Assembly: GCA_037039925.1 (NCBI GenBank)
Contig: JAXRKP010000069.1
Location: 50,001-114,000, forward strand
Source: Doris montereyensis
Taxonomy: Eukaryota > Mollusca > Gastropoda > Nudibranchia > Dorididae
Direction of reading: 5' to 3'
Length of the DNA: 64,000 nt
Shown piece after piece: positions 1-12,805 of the stretch; positions within the stretch are counted from its first letter, which is position 1, and every line of letters starts with the position of its first letter. Position numbers and translations under genes: made by a program. The notes beneath the pieces were generated by a model. The model ran no database searches and was not told the DNA's origin. It saw nothing but the letters and a program-made list of their open reading frames with translations.

Positions 1-1342
1 TATCTCACTGGGTCTAGAAAGAAGAAATGATAGAGAATGAATCAAAGCAAGTATCAATCAAGACAAAAATTTACACTGAAGGTGCGAAATGTATGTAAAT
101 TACGAATTTATCGATGCAGTAAGGGAAGAGAGTAAACAACAAAAACTTATTGAAAGGCTAACCCTTTTAAACTAAAAAATAGAGGAAACAAATTTAGCGA
201 TAAGTAATGTGACAAATGAGTCTCTTTTTAGCTGGCTTAGCAAGCCGACCTTGATCCAACCCTTTACAAAAATAGAAGGAAAAATTTGTACACGTGACAC
301 GCAATTATAAAAATGATAACATTCCGAAACAGTTCAGATCAGTAGAAGGAGTCAATTTAGAAACCGGAAGTCAGGCGGTCAAATCTCGTAACAGGATCAA
401 CCCGTTAGTTGACGAGATTCGCCATGTTGTTGCTGACGGGTTGATGGGTGGCGATCGATAAATCGAAGATTGTTTTCATTGACCGAAGGAAGGATGTCTT
501 AGCTGCTTCTAGGCTTTCGTGACTAACGTTCGTTTTTTCAGTTTGCTCTTATCAGTCGATGGAATGACATGTAAATTATATCAGTGTTTTGCTTTGTCTA
601 CTGATCAAATAAAACAGTTGTTGTGATCTTGATGACCAGCAGACCCCAAACAAAGCCGACCAGCTGATGGTCAGAATGTTTCATTACACGATATAATATA
701 GGACTGGTTTACCTATTTATCATTGAACGGAACTGAGATCAGGAGAGTCTCAATTTTGGATGAATGACTGGAGGTTGGATAAACCGTCTTCCAGAGAACT
801 CAAACCTCTTGATGTATGAACCCGACCACTGACTGAGTCCCCAACATCACCGCTGAAATTTGCACCCCTCAATTCATTACTCAACTGTTCTCATTCCATT
901 GTCCTGTTACATCTTGTTGGATCTTGTTTTTATATTGATACAAGTCAACAACGCATTTTGTGCTACATTGTAATTCATCATCTATCTTGGCCGGACTGAG
1001 TGGAGCATACACAGATCTAGAATAATCGTTCAGGTGAGACATGGTTGAGAAATTGAGATCATTTTTCTGAAGTCAAAGTCAAGTTAGTTTTTATAGATCT
1101 AGTCCTTGCCCTCATTCATTGTTTGCCTCATTAAAATCGAAATTGATGTTTAATGATCTTGTGTGTAATTAAATAATGGAATAAACGAAAAACACTATAG
1201 CTTGAGATGTGATGCTTTTACAGTGACTGGTGAATAGAGTCCTCTTTTTCCCTCCCTGCCTTACTGACTAAACTATCTTTCTCTCATACACCGGGTGACC
1301 ACTCAAGTCTCTCTGCCCCTCTTACTTTCTCTTTCCCTCCCT
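1..1342. other. Unassigned, no gene seen
   Basis: AT-rich non-coding sequence without a recognisable exon, RNA gene or repeat. Confidence 0.6.
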
Positions 1343-1463
<121 letters not shown>

Positions 1464-2092
1464 GTATGGCAGGTTTCACAAAATGGTCCATCCCCATTTC
1501 CCTCTTTTGTCAAAATATACATGTTATATTTTTTACAAGTGTTATATACCATGTTAAAGCTTAGAACATGAGGATTCCAGATATATGACTTTAAGAGATA
1601 GCAAAGGACTGTGGAGCAAGTAAATTAGCTTTTAAAAGTCATGTTTTTCAGTCAAGGGCATAACTGTGAAAATTCTAGGTCCAACGCCAGTACGTAATTA
1701 CGTGAACTGCTCGCGTCGACCGAGGTTTCCCTGGCGTTTATTTAGTGACGTAACGCTTGGGCATCTGGTTTGGAGAGTTTCCTGACTTTTCCTAGTTCTC
1801 AATAAGATGTGAAGTCTGTGTTTGTGTTTCCCGACACCTCGGGCGTGGATACGGCCGGTGCCTTACCGTTGATCAGATGACTCGCGCGATCCGGATCGTG
1901 TGGATGATGAAAATGAAAACCAATGCCTTTTGTCCCGTTTTTGTAAAATTCTGTGATTGTACGCCTTTATACTATCCTTATTACGTGTTACGGGTTTATC
2001 GTGTGTACCATTCTGCTCAAACTGGTACGGTAAACTTCACGACTTATAATTTTAACGAGTGAGGATGCGATAGTAAAGACCGATATTTGCCA

Positions 2093-2093
<1 letters not shown>

Positions 2094-2181
<88 letters not shown>
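2094..2181. repeat. (GA)n microsatellite
   Basis: A pure GA array. A run of about 13 C lies nearby at 2,254-2,266. Confidence 0.97.
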
Positions 2182-2185
<4 letters not shown>

Positions 2186-2266
2186 CCAGCAACAAAACCC
2201 TCGCCGAAAAGAAAGCGCTTTTGACGACAATTGTTCCTTTCTCCCCGTACGAGCCCCCCCCCCCCC

Positions 2267-5200
2267 ACCTCCCATCATCACTTCTCCGCTTACTCCCGTC
2301 ATCACTCACCCCCCTCTCTAACTATCTACAGTCACATAGAGCGCCCCACTAGACTAGCACAAACTTGTCTTTATCGATCGATAATTGCTTCGCAGAATAC
2401 GGGACGGGATGGGAGCGGTGGCTGGCAAATCTTGAACTCTACTTGAACCTGTGCTATTAGTATTATTTTCTCTCTCTCTCTCGTTGAAATGCGTTTTAGT
2501 AATATTGTATTGTTATGCCAAGGAGACTGTGCATAGTGGAGACGTAAAGTCACTATCATTGTAATGGACTTCTAAACCTCCCGTATTGCCAATTATCTTG
2601 TCTTTATTTATTAGAACATAATAAATCATGAAAGCCTATTGATTGCCGGACTTCTTTACATAAGTTTCACTCACGATAAGCCAAAGCAGGTTTTGCTAAT
2701 GCAACCGAATCTAACCTGAACGGTCTCCGAATCTAACCTGATCACAGTCTCCTTTCTGATGTCCGATCATCGTCTACAACGTAAGCATAAGCACATGGCC
2801 GTAAGAGTAATCCAAAAACAAAATATTCCGCAAAGCCAACCAGACAATTTAAAAACAAAAATTTCATGATTTCCCAATAGGCTTACACGCGATGAACTAC
2901 GAGACAATAGCTCGACGCAATATTACCGTTATTAGATCTCAGATCGAAAAAAATATTTTTTGTCCGACCATGAGGTCTCGTAGACTGCCAGTAGTCTCAT
3001 GGTATTCTCACTCTCATTTAGAGTTACCTATGATTTTTTTCGTGTCTTTTACAGAATATATGGTGGTAGGAATACGTTTTCTTTCACTTAAGATCAAAAA
3101 ACGGCGCTTCTACGTATTTTTCAACTGTTTTTTTCAGCTCTTAATGTGTGTTCATTTGTAGACATCAGTTGTTACATAATAACGAAAATCTGAAACCTGC
3201 CTCACGTGATCACTGCAAAAGATAAAAAATATTTAGGACTCGCCAAATTTTCTTTGAACAATTCTCTTCCACATGGAATTAAAGAAAACAGAATAAAGGT
3301 CGTTGACCTCACCTACCTTAAGGTGAAAAGGGACTTATTAAAAGAGGGAAATGTGGTCTGTCTGGATTGCTGACGTTCACACCAAAAAAATATTCACAAA
3401 ACACACAAATTGAAAGCAAATTTCACAATATTATGTTTTTTATATCTGCGATGTCAAAGCTATACATGGACCAAATGTTAAGAAGATTCATCAATTAGAC
3501 TTTGAGAAACATTAGTTGAAGAGTTCAAGTTATCATTGGGTCCCATGTGAAACCTGCCGTATGTGAATATCCATGATTTTATTGTTCAGCATCAATCTGG
3601 CTGCATTCTACGTTTCTAGCCCCCATTTTCTGAATGATTTCCATAGTCTGGCACATCCTAAGGACATATTTACTCTAATAGAAGGTTGAGAAAAAAAAAA
3701 AGTGTGTTTCTGATAGGATGCTTTCTGTTGCAGCAGCATTTCAAATCTGTTTGAGATGGTGATTTGACATCTGTGTGAGTTGACACTCAGTAGAGTAATG
3801 TAATAATAATTTTGCATAATATTGCATAAAATGCTGTATAGTAACAGATTTACCTTTGACAATCTTTCACAATCTCTAAATGCTGAACCCCAACCGATCA
3901 TCTTATCTTAACAGCTATGTTGCTCATGGATATCTTGCTAAAATTAACATTTTTAATTGATCACATCTGACTATAGCGACAAAAAACATGATTAGATTAT
4001 TGTGTAAAAAAAAAGGTTTTATTTCGATGGAAATAGGATTTCGTATATCTAAAGATGGCTTGAGTTATGTTATGTTCACTTATTAATATTAATAAATTTA
4101 TACGAAAATTGAATGATAATCGATGAACGAATAATGTACAAAATTATGACATTGTGTCACAAATGTAAAACTGATATTTTAAATATGCAGGTCCTCACGT
4201 CTGGAATTCTATTCCGCTGTCAATACAATATATATTTGACACGTCAGAAGACACCTTTAAAAAAACGCCAGAAAACATACCTTATGCGATGCTTCTTAGA
4301 AGAAAAGTAATTGTTTTAATTATGCGATTTTAATTCATGTGCTATTTACCTATAATATAAATGATATCATGCTTTCATGTATTTATTTTTTTTTTTTTAT
4401 ATATATATATATGTACACTGTTCATGTTTTTTACTATGTATGTATAAATACGCCCAAAGCTTTCGTAAGATGGGAGTGGGGGCTATAGAAATGAATTTTA
4501 TTATTATTAGAAATCCTCATCCGTTTCGTATTCAATTTTCTTTTGAAATGTTATGTACTTCCTTTTCTTTTTATTTCTCTCTTAATGTTTGATGTTTGTC
4601 TTGAATGACAGAACCAGTTGAAAACGTTCCTTATAAATGCGTCTGCTAGTTGGAATAACAGTATTTAGAGAATAGATCCGATGGACATGTATGATGGGAA
4701 AGACTTTAAGATCTGTGTTCATTATTTGAGTGTTAATTTTTTGTTGTTGGTTTCTCTTGGATTACATACAATGACCTCTGTTTAAGAAGTTGAACCGCTT
4801 ACCTGGTTGCTTTTTATGTTTAACACATGCTTTCCTCTTTAATTATCGTGTCTACATAGCCACTGCGAATGCGGTCAACCTGGCTAAGAGGCTGTTTTAT
4901 TTTTTGTTGAAAGGCCAAATGGTCTGCTAAACTCAATTCAAAATGAAATGAAAAGTCGAAATCGGTTTAGCAATATTGCATTTCTCTCTATGTGACATTT
5001 CATTGCAGATCTACTTTGTGCTGTAGGTCCAAAAAATACTTGAATCTCTTTTGTTTTTATTTTTATCATCAATTTTGCCATAAGGGACTGTTACAATAAT
5101 GACACAGGCAGAGAAGAATCCTTTTTGCTAATGCAGAAACCCATCTGAAGCACATGAGAAGCTGTGAAAATGTAAACACATGATCGGTTGCTGGGAAATT

Positions 5201-5630
5201 GAATCTAGGTCAGCGTCTTCCGGTCGGGGAATCTACACACTAAGGAGTTAATTCGGCTCAATCCGCCCGAAGAGCACGCCTCCTTCCAACATCCAGTCCG
5301 CCTGACAGCACCCACTTTTCTTTATATATTAACTTCTCTACACTACAAGAACTCTTTAGTAAGGCCAAAAATAAAATTCTTATCATCTTTGACATTATGG
5401 GATGGTTTAGTCTCGTTCTGACCTACTTTAGGGTTGAAGGCTTTTCTTTGTATTGGTCAACACAATGTGTGTGGTACTACTACTAGATCTAGATTAGGCC
5501 TTTACTGTGTACTGATCCTTGTTTCCGTCCACAGCACCCAGTTAACTAATCGATATATTACTACAACCTTTAGTATCTGGTCTTTTTATCGATATCAAAG
5601 ATATTTTCTTCTCAGAAATAAAACTTGGAA
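2267..5630. other. Unassigned, no gene seen
   Basis: AT-rich. Open stretches are short and low in complexity, and none resembles a known protein. A minor direct repeat CGAATCTAACCTGA occurs near 2,710-2,740. Confidence 0.6.
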
Positions 5631-5734
5631 GCAACACGGAAAATTTGAATGAAGTCTGATAAAAAATATCACACCTTCTGGGGCAACACGGAAAATTTGA
5701 ATGAAGTCTGATAAAAAATATCACACCTTCTGGC
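5631..5734. repeat. 52-bp tandem duplication
   Basis: Two essentially identical units start GCAACACGGAAAATTTGAAT at 5,631 and 5,683. Confidence 0.95.
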
Positions 5735-6756
5735 AGCACAGTTTCCCAGCTCTGATTCCCTAACTACTGGCGATTAATCGCTAAAGATTTGTTAGTATTT
5801 TAATCAATCATTTATAACATAACTTTCCCAAATCTGAGCCTCCTATCTTCATAATAACATAACTTCTGTAAGCATTTTAGTCTGACAATCGACAAAAAAT
5901 GACCATTCTGGCCAACAAATATAAACACAACCGGGCAGACGGCTCAGCTGGAACTGAAAGTTTCATCTGTGCTCAGCTAACCAATATTCAACCACAAAAG
6001 GGTAAATGCAACGACTACCTAGTGTTGTACGTTAAGTGTTGTTGAAAGAGAAGAGGAACACTTTCTAGAAATTTACACTGCATCGTTCTTCCTAATCTTT
6101 CTTCTCCTTCATCTTGTTTTTAGTCTAAGCTCAAGCCCTAACTGTTATTCAGTATTTGCCTAAGAGAACATCCGGCTAAGCGACCACATTTTTTTGTCTC
6201 TCAAGGACGTGCGTGTGTTTCTTAAGCAGAGACTGTAATAGATCTAATATTTGGTGCACCCAAAAAAAAACCTAACTCTCCCTGAATTTCGTCCCAGGTT
6301 TTTTAGTGTCATGCTTCTTTATTCATGCTATACGCTCCTGTCAACAAAGTCACTTAGTGACAAGCTTGTAAAAAAAACAAACTTATCCTGAGGAGAACCT
6401 ACAGATAAAGTAATAGACATTAAAGTGTAATCCAGGGTTACAAACATTGAGACTGACTTGAATATAATGTTTTTTGTTGTTTTGATCATTAGAAGTGTTA
6501 AGTGGTCCTATGGGGATCGTTGATAGTAAAATGGGCTCATTTTGCAACATAATTTGTGAATAGTTTTTGACTTTTTCCGCTCCAAATTTTTGGGAAGAAA
6601 AAATTTATCTCAGGAGCGGGGAAGAATCATAACTTTTACATGTTAACATTTTTTTTTTCTAATGATGATACAAAGTCAAATCAGTGCTGAAGAGCAAAGA
6701 AACTTTAGTTTGAATATGATTGATGAAAGGGTTATCCCCCAAAAAACAAACCCCAG
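5735..6756. other. Unassigned, no gene seen
   Basis: No exon or repeat recognised between the 52-bp duplication and the TIR element. Confidence 0.6.
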
Positions 6757-7482
6757 ATACTGTAGTGACCGCCTAAATGCCCGGAGCTTGGGAAGCAGAG
6801 AAAATGGGCATTTAGGCGAAAAGAGGTGTGGGGCAACAATCAATTCTTTGGGGGAGGGGGGATCAGCAAGTGAGTTCACCGAGCATGGTGCAGATATTCA
6901 ACATTTACCTCCCTTATGTGTGATTTTAATAAACCAGGTTTCCTTTACAAAACCATATTTCCAGACTTTATTTTATTTTATCTGGTCTGTTGACCATCCC
7001 TCGCCATAAAAAACCTATGGAAACAGCCAATGCCAGACAGGGTAGTAATAAAACTGTTTATGCCTTGTTCCTCTATCGCGATGAGTGTCCAGTCTATTCA
7101 AAACGCTAGTGCAATTTACGACATCAAAAACGAGCCATGGGCGGAGTCTGGAAGACTATTCAATTATAATTGCCTAGTGTGACAAACCAATGATCCAATG
7201 GGACAAAGGCTGTACGGTGCAGTGGGTGGAGTTATATGAAGAGAAGACTCATTGTATTACAATAGATAGGTAATGGAGGGTGGCTGCAATGCATGGCACA
7301 TTGTTGACGGGCATAAGCCATAAGTGATAATTTGGAGAAGATGATACCTGCAGTTGTCGTTGAGACTAGGCATTTAAGTGAAAATCTTTGTTTTGAAACT
7401 GGCATTTAGAGTGGCAATTTCTGTTGAAAAATTGAGATTGCTGGCATTATGGTGGCAGGCATTTAGATGGTCACTACTGTAT
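6757..7482. mobile_element. Candidate TIR (MITE-like) element
   Basis: The ends are imperfect inverted repeats: ATACTGTAGTGACCGCCT at the left, and at the right the complement of ATACAGTAGTGACCATCT; 22 of 25 bases match, continuing through AAATGCC. Inside each end the motif GGCATTTAG recurs (complement at 6,770; direct at 6,806, 7,367, 7,401, 7,457). No transposase is encoded, and I cannot see a clear target-site duplication. Confidence 0.5.
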
Positions 7483-8069
7483 GATGAAACAAGTTATCAT
7501 GAGCATATACTACTTTTTAAAAGTGTAATGCCTTTGTTTGTCAGTCTATATTATAACACTTCCAATTTAATTTCCTTGACCAAGTACCTTCAACTTTTCT
7601 TTTTGAGTTTTCAATCCCATTTCATTTCCTCCTCTGAACTGCTAGTAACACCAGTTTCTTTAAAAAATGGATTATACCACAGAAGCACGACCTGGTCAAT
7701 TTCAGATTCTCTGTCCCAAAATCTAAGATCACTGCTGATATTTTTTGTGAATTTTGATGAATATATATAATTTATGCACATAGAAAGTCCTGAAATAGGT
7801 CTGTCTCACAAGTTAGGCGAGGGAGGGGTCCTAGAGGTGGAATCCCATCATAGGCATGGTTAATGTCTGAGGCTTTGCCAGAGCATGGACATGTTTTTTT
7901 TAAATTCTTTAAAAGTTGTGAAAATGTTTTTAAGTTCTTTCTGTTAATTGCGGTGACCACACTGCCGTTATCAAATAACCGTATACGACAAAATATTTTG
8001 ACAAATTCACTTTTTGACATTTTCTGATATTTCGTGCTCTAATTAATCCATCCATGTCAGCAGAATTAA

Positions 8070-8245
8070 AAGAACCTGAGAAATGAGAGCAATTAAAAAA
8101 GTGCCATATCCGTATTTCGGCACGCCTCGTTGCCAAATGGACTGCCGTATCCGCTCGATTATCAAATGAACTGTCGTATCTGTGCCTCGATTACCAAACG
8201 AACTGCTGTTTCTGTGTCTTGGTTACCAAATAAAGTGCTGTATGT
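8070..8245 (+). repeat. ~32-bp tandem repeat, CGATTATCAAATGAACTG type
   Basis: Four diverged units end in variants of TACCAAACGAACTG: TTGCCAAATGGACTG, TTATCAAATGAACTG, TTACCAAACGAACTG and TTACCAAATAAAGTG, each followed by TGCCGTATC or a variant. Confidence 0.75.
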
Positions 8246-8742
8246 CGAGCTGACCATCCATCCCGTCGGTCAATCAGGAGAGAAAGACGTAACAGTGAGT
8301 AACAGTCCCATAAAGTAAAACGCTGACGGGTAGGCTGGTGTCTTTCACCTATCGAGTTATATTAACCAAGTGGGCCGATCAATCTTATTGAACTGAATCA
8401 GATTTGAGGAGTTACATTACAATGAGGCGTTTAACTCCTACTCCCAATCTGTCCCATGAGGCATTGCGCAATCTCCCAGATCGGTGGTGGCTCTTTTGCG
8501 TGGCTGTTTTTTACTAGTTCTATTCAATGTATAGTGATAGCAGAAGACGTACACGCTGACTTTTGCGCGCCAAATGCCCCATTAACAATACGAATGATTA
8601 GCGCCCTTAACCTTAGTTTGATTCCGTTGCAAAATATATCTTATGACTAAATTCATCTTGATTTTTTTTTTATAATGTAAAGCATCCTTATTTTTATGAA
8701 TCAATTTGATTATTTAGAAAATTAACTTCTACACAGTTTTCA

Positions 8743-8852
8743 AAGAGAGAGGGAGAGAGATATAGAGATAAAGAGAGTGATATATCATATGGAGATAAAG
8801 AGAGAGAGAGGGTGGGGGGAGTGAAGAGAGAAAGAGAGCGAGAGAGAAAGGA
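8743..8852. repeat. Imperfect (GA)n tract
   Basis: GA-rich with interruptions (GAGATAAAGAGAG, GGTGGGGGG). It leads into the 92-bp tandem duplication. Confidence 0.9.
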
Positions 8853-9009
8853 TTTCTTTTTGCATAACAGTTTAACTCTAATTTATATCGTATTTGTGTT
8901 TTAATTTGTATGTTGTCGTTTCTCCAAACAACAGAGAGAGAAGATTTTTTTTTGCATAACAATAAAACTCTAATTCATATCATATTTGTGTTTTAATTTG
9001 TATGTTGTT
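8851..9009. repeat. ~92-bp tandem duplication
   Basis: GATTTCTTTTTGCATAACAG at 8,851 and GATTTTTTTTTGCATAACAA at 8,943 both lead through ATCATATTTGTGTTTTAATT (or a one-base variant) and TGTATGTTGT. A short GA run joins the units. Confidence 0.9.
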
Positions 9010-11069
9010 ACATTTTTTTTATTTGTGTGTGCAAGATTTGACTTCTGTATGAAGGATGTGTAGTAACTTTTTTCTAATGATTAATGATTTTGAACTTTTA
9101 AAAACAAATTATCTAATTTGATTATACAATGTCCTTAAACATTTCTTCTTGCTTTGATTTCTTTTTTAGTTTTTACTTTTTCCGCACAGCACCATGAAAA
9201 TAGAATGTTTAATGACATTTCCTGTCTTGAGTCAAAAAGATTGGAAACCCATGAATAATTGTGCAGAAACCTAGATATAATTAAATAGTGTAATTTATCT
9301 TTTCTGACCGTACACTTGTTACATGAGTCAATATGGAACAAAGAATTTATTTTTTTGGGTCAGAAATGAAAGTTTTGGGAACATTTTAAAATTGTATTTT
9401 TTTCTAATAAACTGAAATGATTATAACGTGACAACTTTCGGGACTTTTTATTTCAAAATAAGTATTTATTTATGTCATGTGGATAGTCAAGAGCTTAGAA
9501 TGACCTTTAATTTCATATCAATATCTTTTTATGTAAATTTGACATTTTGTTTGAAAACTTCATTTTAGCTTTTTGGAGCACCTCAATGTGCTTACAATTT
9601 CCAAATTTAAAAAAATTGACACTTTTGAAAAAAATTTAGGCTTACTCAATACTGAATTTCTATAACCTCAGTCATTTTCAAGTTTCTGGCATCATTTTTG
9701 ACTTCACCAGGTTGCCCCAAAAATCTGCCATTTTCACGTTTTTGGAAATAACAAAAAATGGTCATATTTTCACTCTCTCAAATCCCCATGACTTTCTTAA
9801 TAATTATCGTGTAAAGATCTTTTTGGCATCAATGTGCTTATAATAGAAGGTTCTTTCCAATGGTGTATTACATGACATACTAGTAGAAATATTTCAATTT
9901 TGGTTCTGACAGCCTAGTTACACAGGTTTAACAGGTACATATGAGTTTTAACAAACTTGAGGAGCCTGAGAAGAGATTTTCATACCGAGAACCAATAGTT
10001 ACAAATGTAGTATACAGTAGTTAAGTTGTAGGTGAAGAAAAGGATTAGTGAATAGTTACATAACACACTGTCCATCAAAGCTAATAAGTTCATAGCAGCC
10101 GAGTGTGAAAGCTGAGTCTCCCCACATGTCGTCAACGGCGATTGCATATACGGCTCTTCAAATGATAATCGCGAGAGGTTTCCTAGCCAGGAAGTGCTCT
10201 TTGTGTGTCGATCGAGTTGAGACCTACGGATACGGCAGTTCATTTGATAATGACCGGTAGATTCTGGCCCCTACGTTTTCAAACAAAGTGCAGTGAGCGG
10301 TATATTACGTAATCCACTACGGCAAGTTTATTTCAAAACATCTACGTCACAGGGCAATAGTTTGGTGTACTTTGGTATTTGAGTAAACACATTTTTCTTG
10401 ATTGCGGCTAAACGAGGAGATCTAGTCAGGCTGCACATATGGCACTTCATTTGATAATGGCAACACAAGAAAGCAACAAATCCTAGCCCATGTTTTTTAT
10501 TTAGTTTTGACTTTTTCAATGTAATGCCATCTCTTGACTTCAGATACATATATATAAATCTGGATCTAATACCTGGAAAAGATATTTAGTTTTTAATTGT
10601 GTGATTGCCCCCACAGTTTTTAACAGAGATTTTGGGTTCATCCTTACCATTCTCCACCTCTTCTGTTTATTTTATAATTTTACACTTTGTTCTTAAGTTT
10701 TCATCGCAAGTAGTGGTGCAATGATAGACATATTTGAGAGCTGTTCTAAGCCCAATGTTATGTCCTTCAAAAGGGTGCTTTGAAACATGTCTTCTTTTTT
10801 TTCTTCTTCTACTTCTGTCTTTACTTTTATGTGAATTGGTACTAGAAATAGATGAAAGGATGATTAACAGTTTTTAAAATTTGATGAGTAAAACTTATGA
10901 CAGGGTAGAGTGTCCCAACGGTTTATTTTGTACCTATAGGTCTGTAAGCCTGGATAGAACTTTAATGTAATTTACTTCATCACATACATGCTACCTTACT
11001 GTATATAAGTGACTCCAAAAGATTTGGGATATTACAATTTTAAAAATAAGATCACTATTTTACAACACT
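9010..11069. other. Unassigned, no gene seen apart from dispersed repeats
   Basis: AT-rich, apart from the inverted dispersed-repeat copies at about 10,120-10,475. No coding signal. Confidence 0.6.
10120..10475 (-). repeat. Dispersed copies of the ATTATCAAATGAACTG repeat, inverted
   Basis: GGATACGGCAGTTCATTTGA (10,219) is the complement of the motif in the 8,070-8,245 array; TATACGGCTCTTCAAATGAT and TATGGCACTTCATTTGATAA are related. The stretch is otherwise unrecognised. Confidence 0.65.
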
Positions 11070-11116
11070 TTCTTTCTTTCTTTATTAGTTTCCATTCTAC
11101 CTTTCGGTGCATGGGT

Positions 11117-11566
11117 TCAGATGCCCGAGATGATCTTTCTCCAGGATGCCCTGTCCTGGCATTTTCTGTTTCCTTCCAAAAAAGTTAAATTTCTATGTTT
11201 CAATGCCTCTTTTATATCTTCTTCCCATTTTCTCCGAGGTCTGCCTTTTGGTCTTTTACCTTGGGCTTTAGCTCTGTATACTGATTTAGCTATTCTATTG
11301 TCATTCATTCTATTTACATGCCTAAACCATCTCAATTGATTTATTTCTATTTTAGTTTTTATGCCATCTGCTTTGGTTTGATCTCTTATTGTTGTGTTTC
11401 TGATTTTGTCTCTTTTAGTTTTTCCTACTACTCTTCTTAAATATTTCATTTCAGCTGCCTGTACTCTACTGTATTCTCTACTGTCTAAAGTCCAAGTTTC
11501 GCTGCCATAGAGGAGAGTAGGACAATAAACTGTGTTGTATACTGCCATTTTGGTTTTTGTTGACAA
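11117..11566 (-). pseudogene. LINE C-terminal region (YGSETW to GRPRRKW)
   Basis: It encodes the segment downstream of the RT catalytic core typical of RTE/Jockey-type elements: TLLYGSETWTL, AAEMKYLRRVVGKTKRDKIR, QLRWFRHVNRMNDNRIAK, KRPKGRPRRKWEEDIKEALK. About 300 bp separate it from the RT fragment, and stops and a frame change lie in that gap, so the two are remnants of a single ORF. Confidence 0.88.
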
Positions 11567-11869
11567 TTCTTGCTTACCTACAAATGCCTTTCCTAGATGG
11601 TTATATATTGCACTTGCCTTTTGATTCTCTGGTGGATTTCTTCTCTTAGTTTTCCCTCTGAGTTAATCATTACTCCTAGGTAATTGTAGCTTTGAACTTG
11701 TTCTAAATACTTTCTGCCCAATTTAAGATTTTGTGTTTTAGCTTACCTAGTTACTAGCATTGTTTTGGTTTTCTTTGCATTTACTCTCATTCCTATTTTA
11801 TTTAGTTCATTGTTCATAATGTTGATATTCGACTAAAGGTCACTTTCTGATTTTCCAAACAGAACTAAA

Positions 11870-12616
11870 TCATCGGCAAATGAAAGCATTGATACATTTA
11901 CTGGTTTGAGCTTCCACATATCTACATTCATTTTCTTCATTTTTTGAGGATGTCTTTGCGACTGAATCCATAAATGTGATAAACAAAAGAGGACTTAGGA
12001 TACAACCCTGTCTTATTCCTATATCTACATCAAATTCTGCAGATATGTTTCCAGCTACTCTCACTGCACATGTTGGTTTATTGTAAAAACTTTTAATAGC
12101 TTCTATTAAATTTTGCTCTACATTGTGTTCTTTTAAGGAATGCCATAGTTCGTCCCCCCTCACAGTGTCAAATGCCTTTTCTAAGTCAATAAAACACAGA
12201 TGCAAGTCAATGTTTCTCTCAAGGAATTTTTCTATTATTTGTCTAATTGTAAATATGTGGTCTTGTACACTTCTTCCTGGTCTCAATCCACTCTGATGTT
12301 CTTCAATCTGATCCTCTACTCTTTTCCTTAGTCTCATTTCCAGTATCCTGGCATATACTTTTCCTAGAACGCTAAGTAGTGATATCCCTGTATAGTTTGA
12401 GCATTCCATAGTTGATCCTTTCTTATGTATTGGTACTACTGTTCCCTTTTTCCAGTCGTCTGGCACCTGTTTGGACTTCCATGCTTGTTGGCATATTGCA
12501 TGTAGTAGTTTGTCTGCCTCTCTCCCTTGGTTTTTAATCATTTCTGGATAAACTTGATCTGCTCCTGGGGCTTTTTCTAATTTCACTTTTCTTATAGCTG
12601 TTTGGATTTCTTCCAT
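11870..12616 (-). pseudogene. LINE reverse transcriptase fragment
   Basis: It shows RT landmarks in order: EKAPGADQVYPEMIK, PDDWKKGTVVPIHKKG, NYTGISLLSVLGKVYARILE, EEHQSGLRPGRSVQDHIFTI, LCFIDLEKAFDTV (catalytic block A, F-x-D-x-x-K-A-F-D) and GIRQGCILSPLLF. Near 11,935 the frame shifts, and the catalytic FADD box (11,869-11,880) is then read in another frame within SMLSFADDLVLFGKSESD, before a stop. Also odd is YTGISLL where most relatives have Y-R-G-I-S-L-L. It cannot make active enzyme as written. Confidence 0.9.
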
Positions 12617-12776
12617 TGATATATCTACATCTTCAGCTGTCTCCTCTGAATTACTTCATACTTTTACTAATTTTACAACACAAATTTATGCTTCCATTTA
12701 CATCATGTTTTTTGTTTGTTTTTCAGAAAAGAATGTTATTAAGTTGATAAAAGAACAGCTGTGGCACAACACAAAC

Positions 12777-12805
12777 ATGTCGGATTCCAAGACACCAGAG
12801 GGAAG
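12777..12805 (+). CDS. KLC: KLC exon 1, start codon (MSDSKTPEG...)
   Basis: The exon probably begins at 12,727 after a pyrimidine-rich acceptor ending TTTTTCAG and ends before GTAACG. The first 50 nt would be 5' UTR and contain a 5-codon upstream ORF (ATG at 12,732). The ATG at 12,777 gives MSDSKTPEG, whose MS-x-SK pattern resembles my memory of a squid/sea-urchin KLC start. The visible sequence ends in phase 2, whereas exon 2 is phase 0; direct joining makes a stop. One extra base in the GGG or AA run near 12,801-12,804 would join it to EKIEEIGKM of exon 2. If that is wrong, translation would start at the exon-2 methionine (25,715), as in Drosophila KLC, and this exon would be 5' UTR. Confidence 0.6.

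Larger units (their letters stand above)
11070..12655 (-). mobile_element. 5'-truncated, frame-broken non-LTR retrotransposon (RTE-like LINE)
   Basis: On the minus strand the element runs from about 12,650 to 11,070. Only reverse transcriptase and its C-terminal region remain; no endonuclease domain lies upstream. Its 3' end has AATAAA followed by an (AAAG)n tail (11,070-11,085), as expected for target-primed insertion of a LINE. It ends about 70 bp before the acceptor of KLC exon 1. Assignment to the RTE group is from general resemblance to arthropod and mollusc RTE C-termini; a Jockey-like assignment is possible. Confidence 0.88.

Noticed and set aside
7378..7770. 130-residue open frame
   Set aside because: It overlaps the right end of the TIR element, has no recognisable domain and no exon-like composition.
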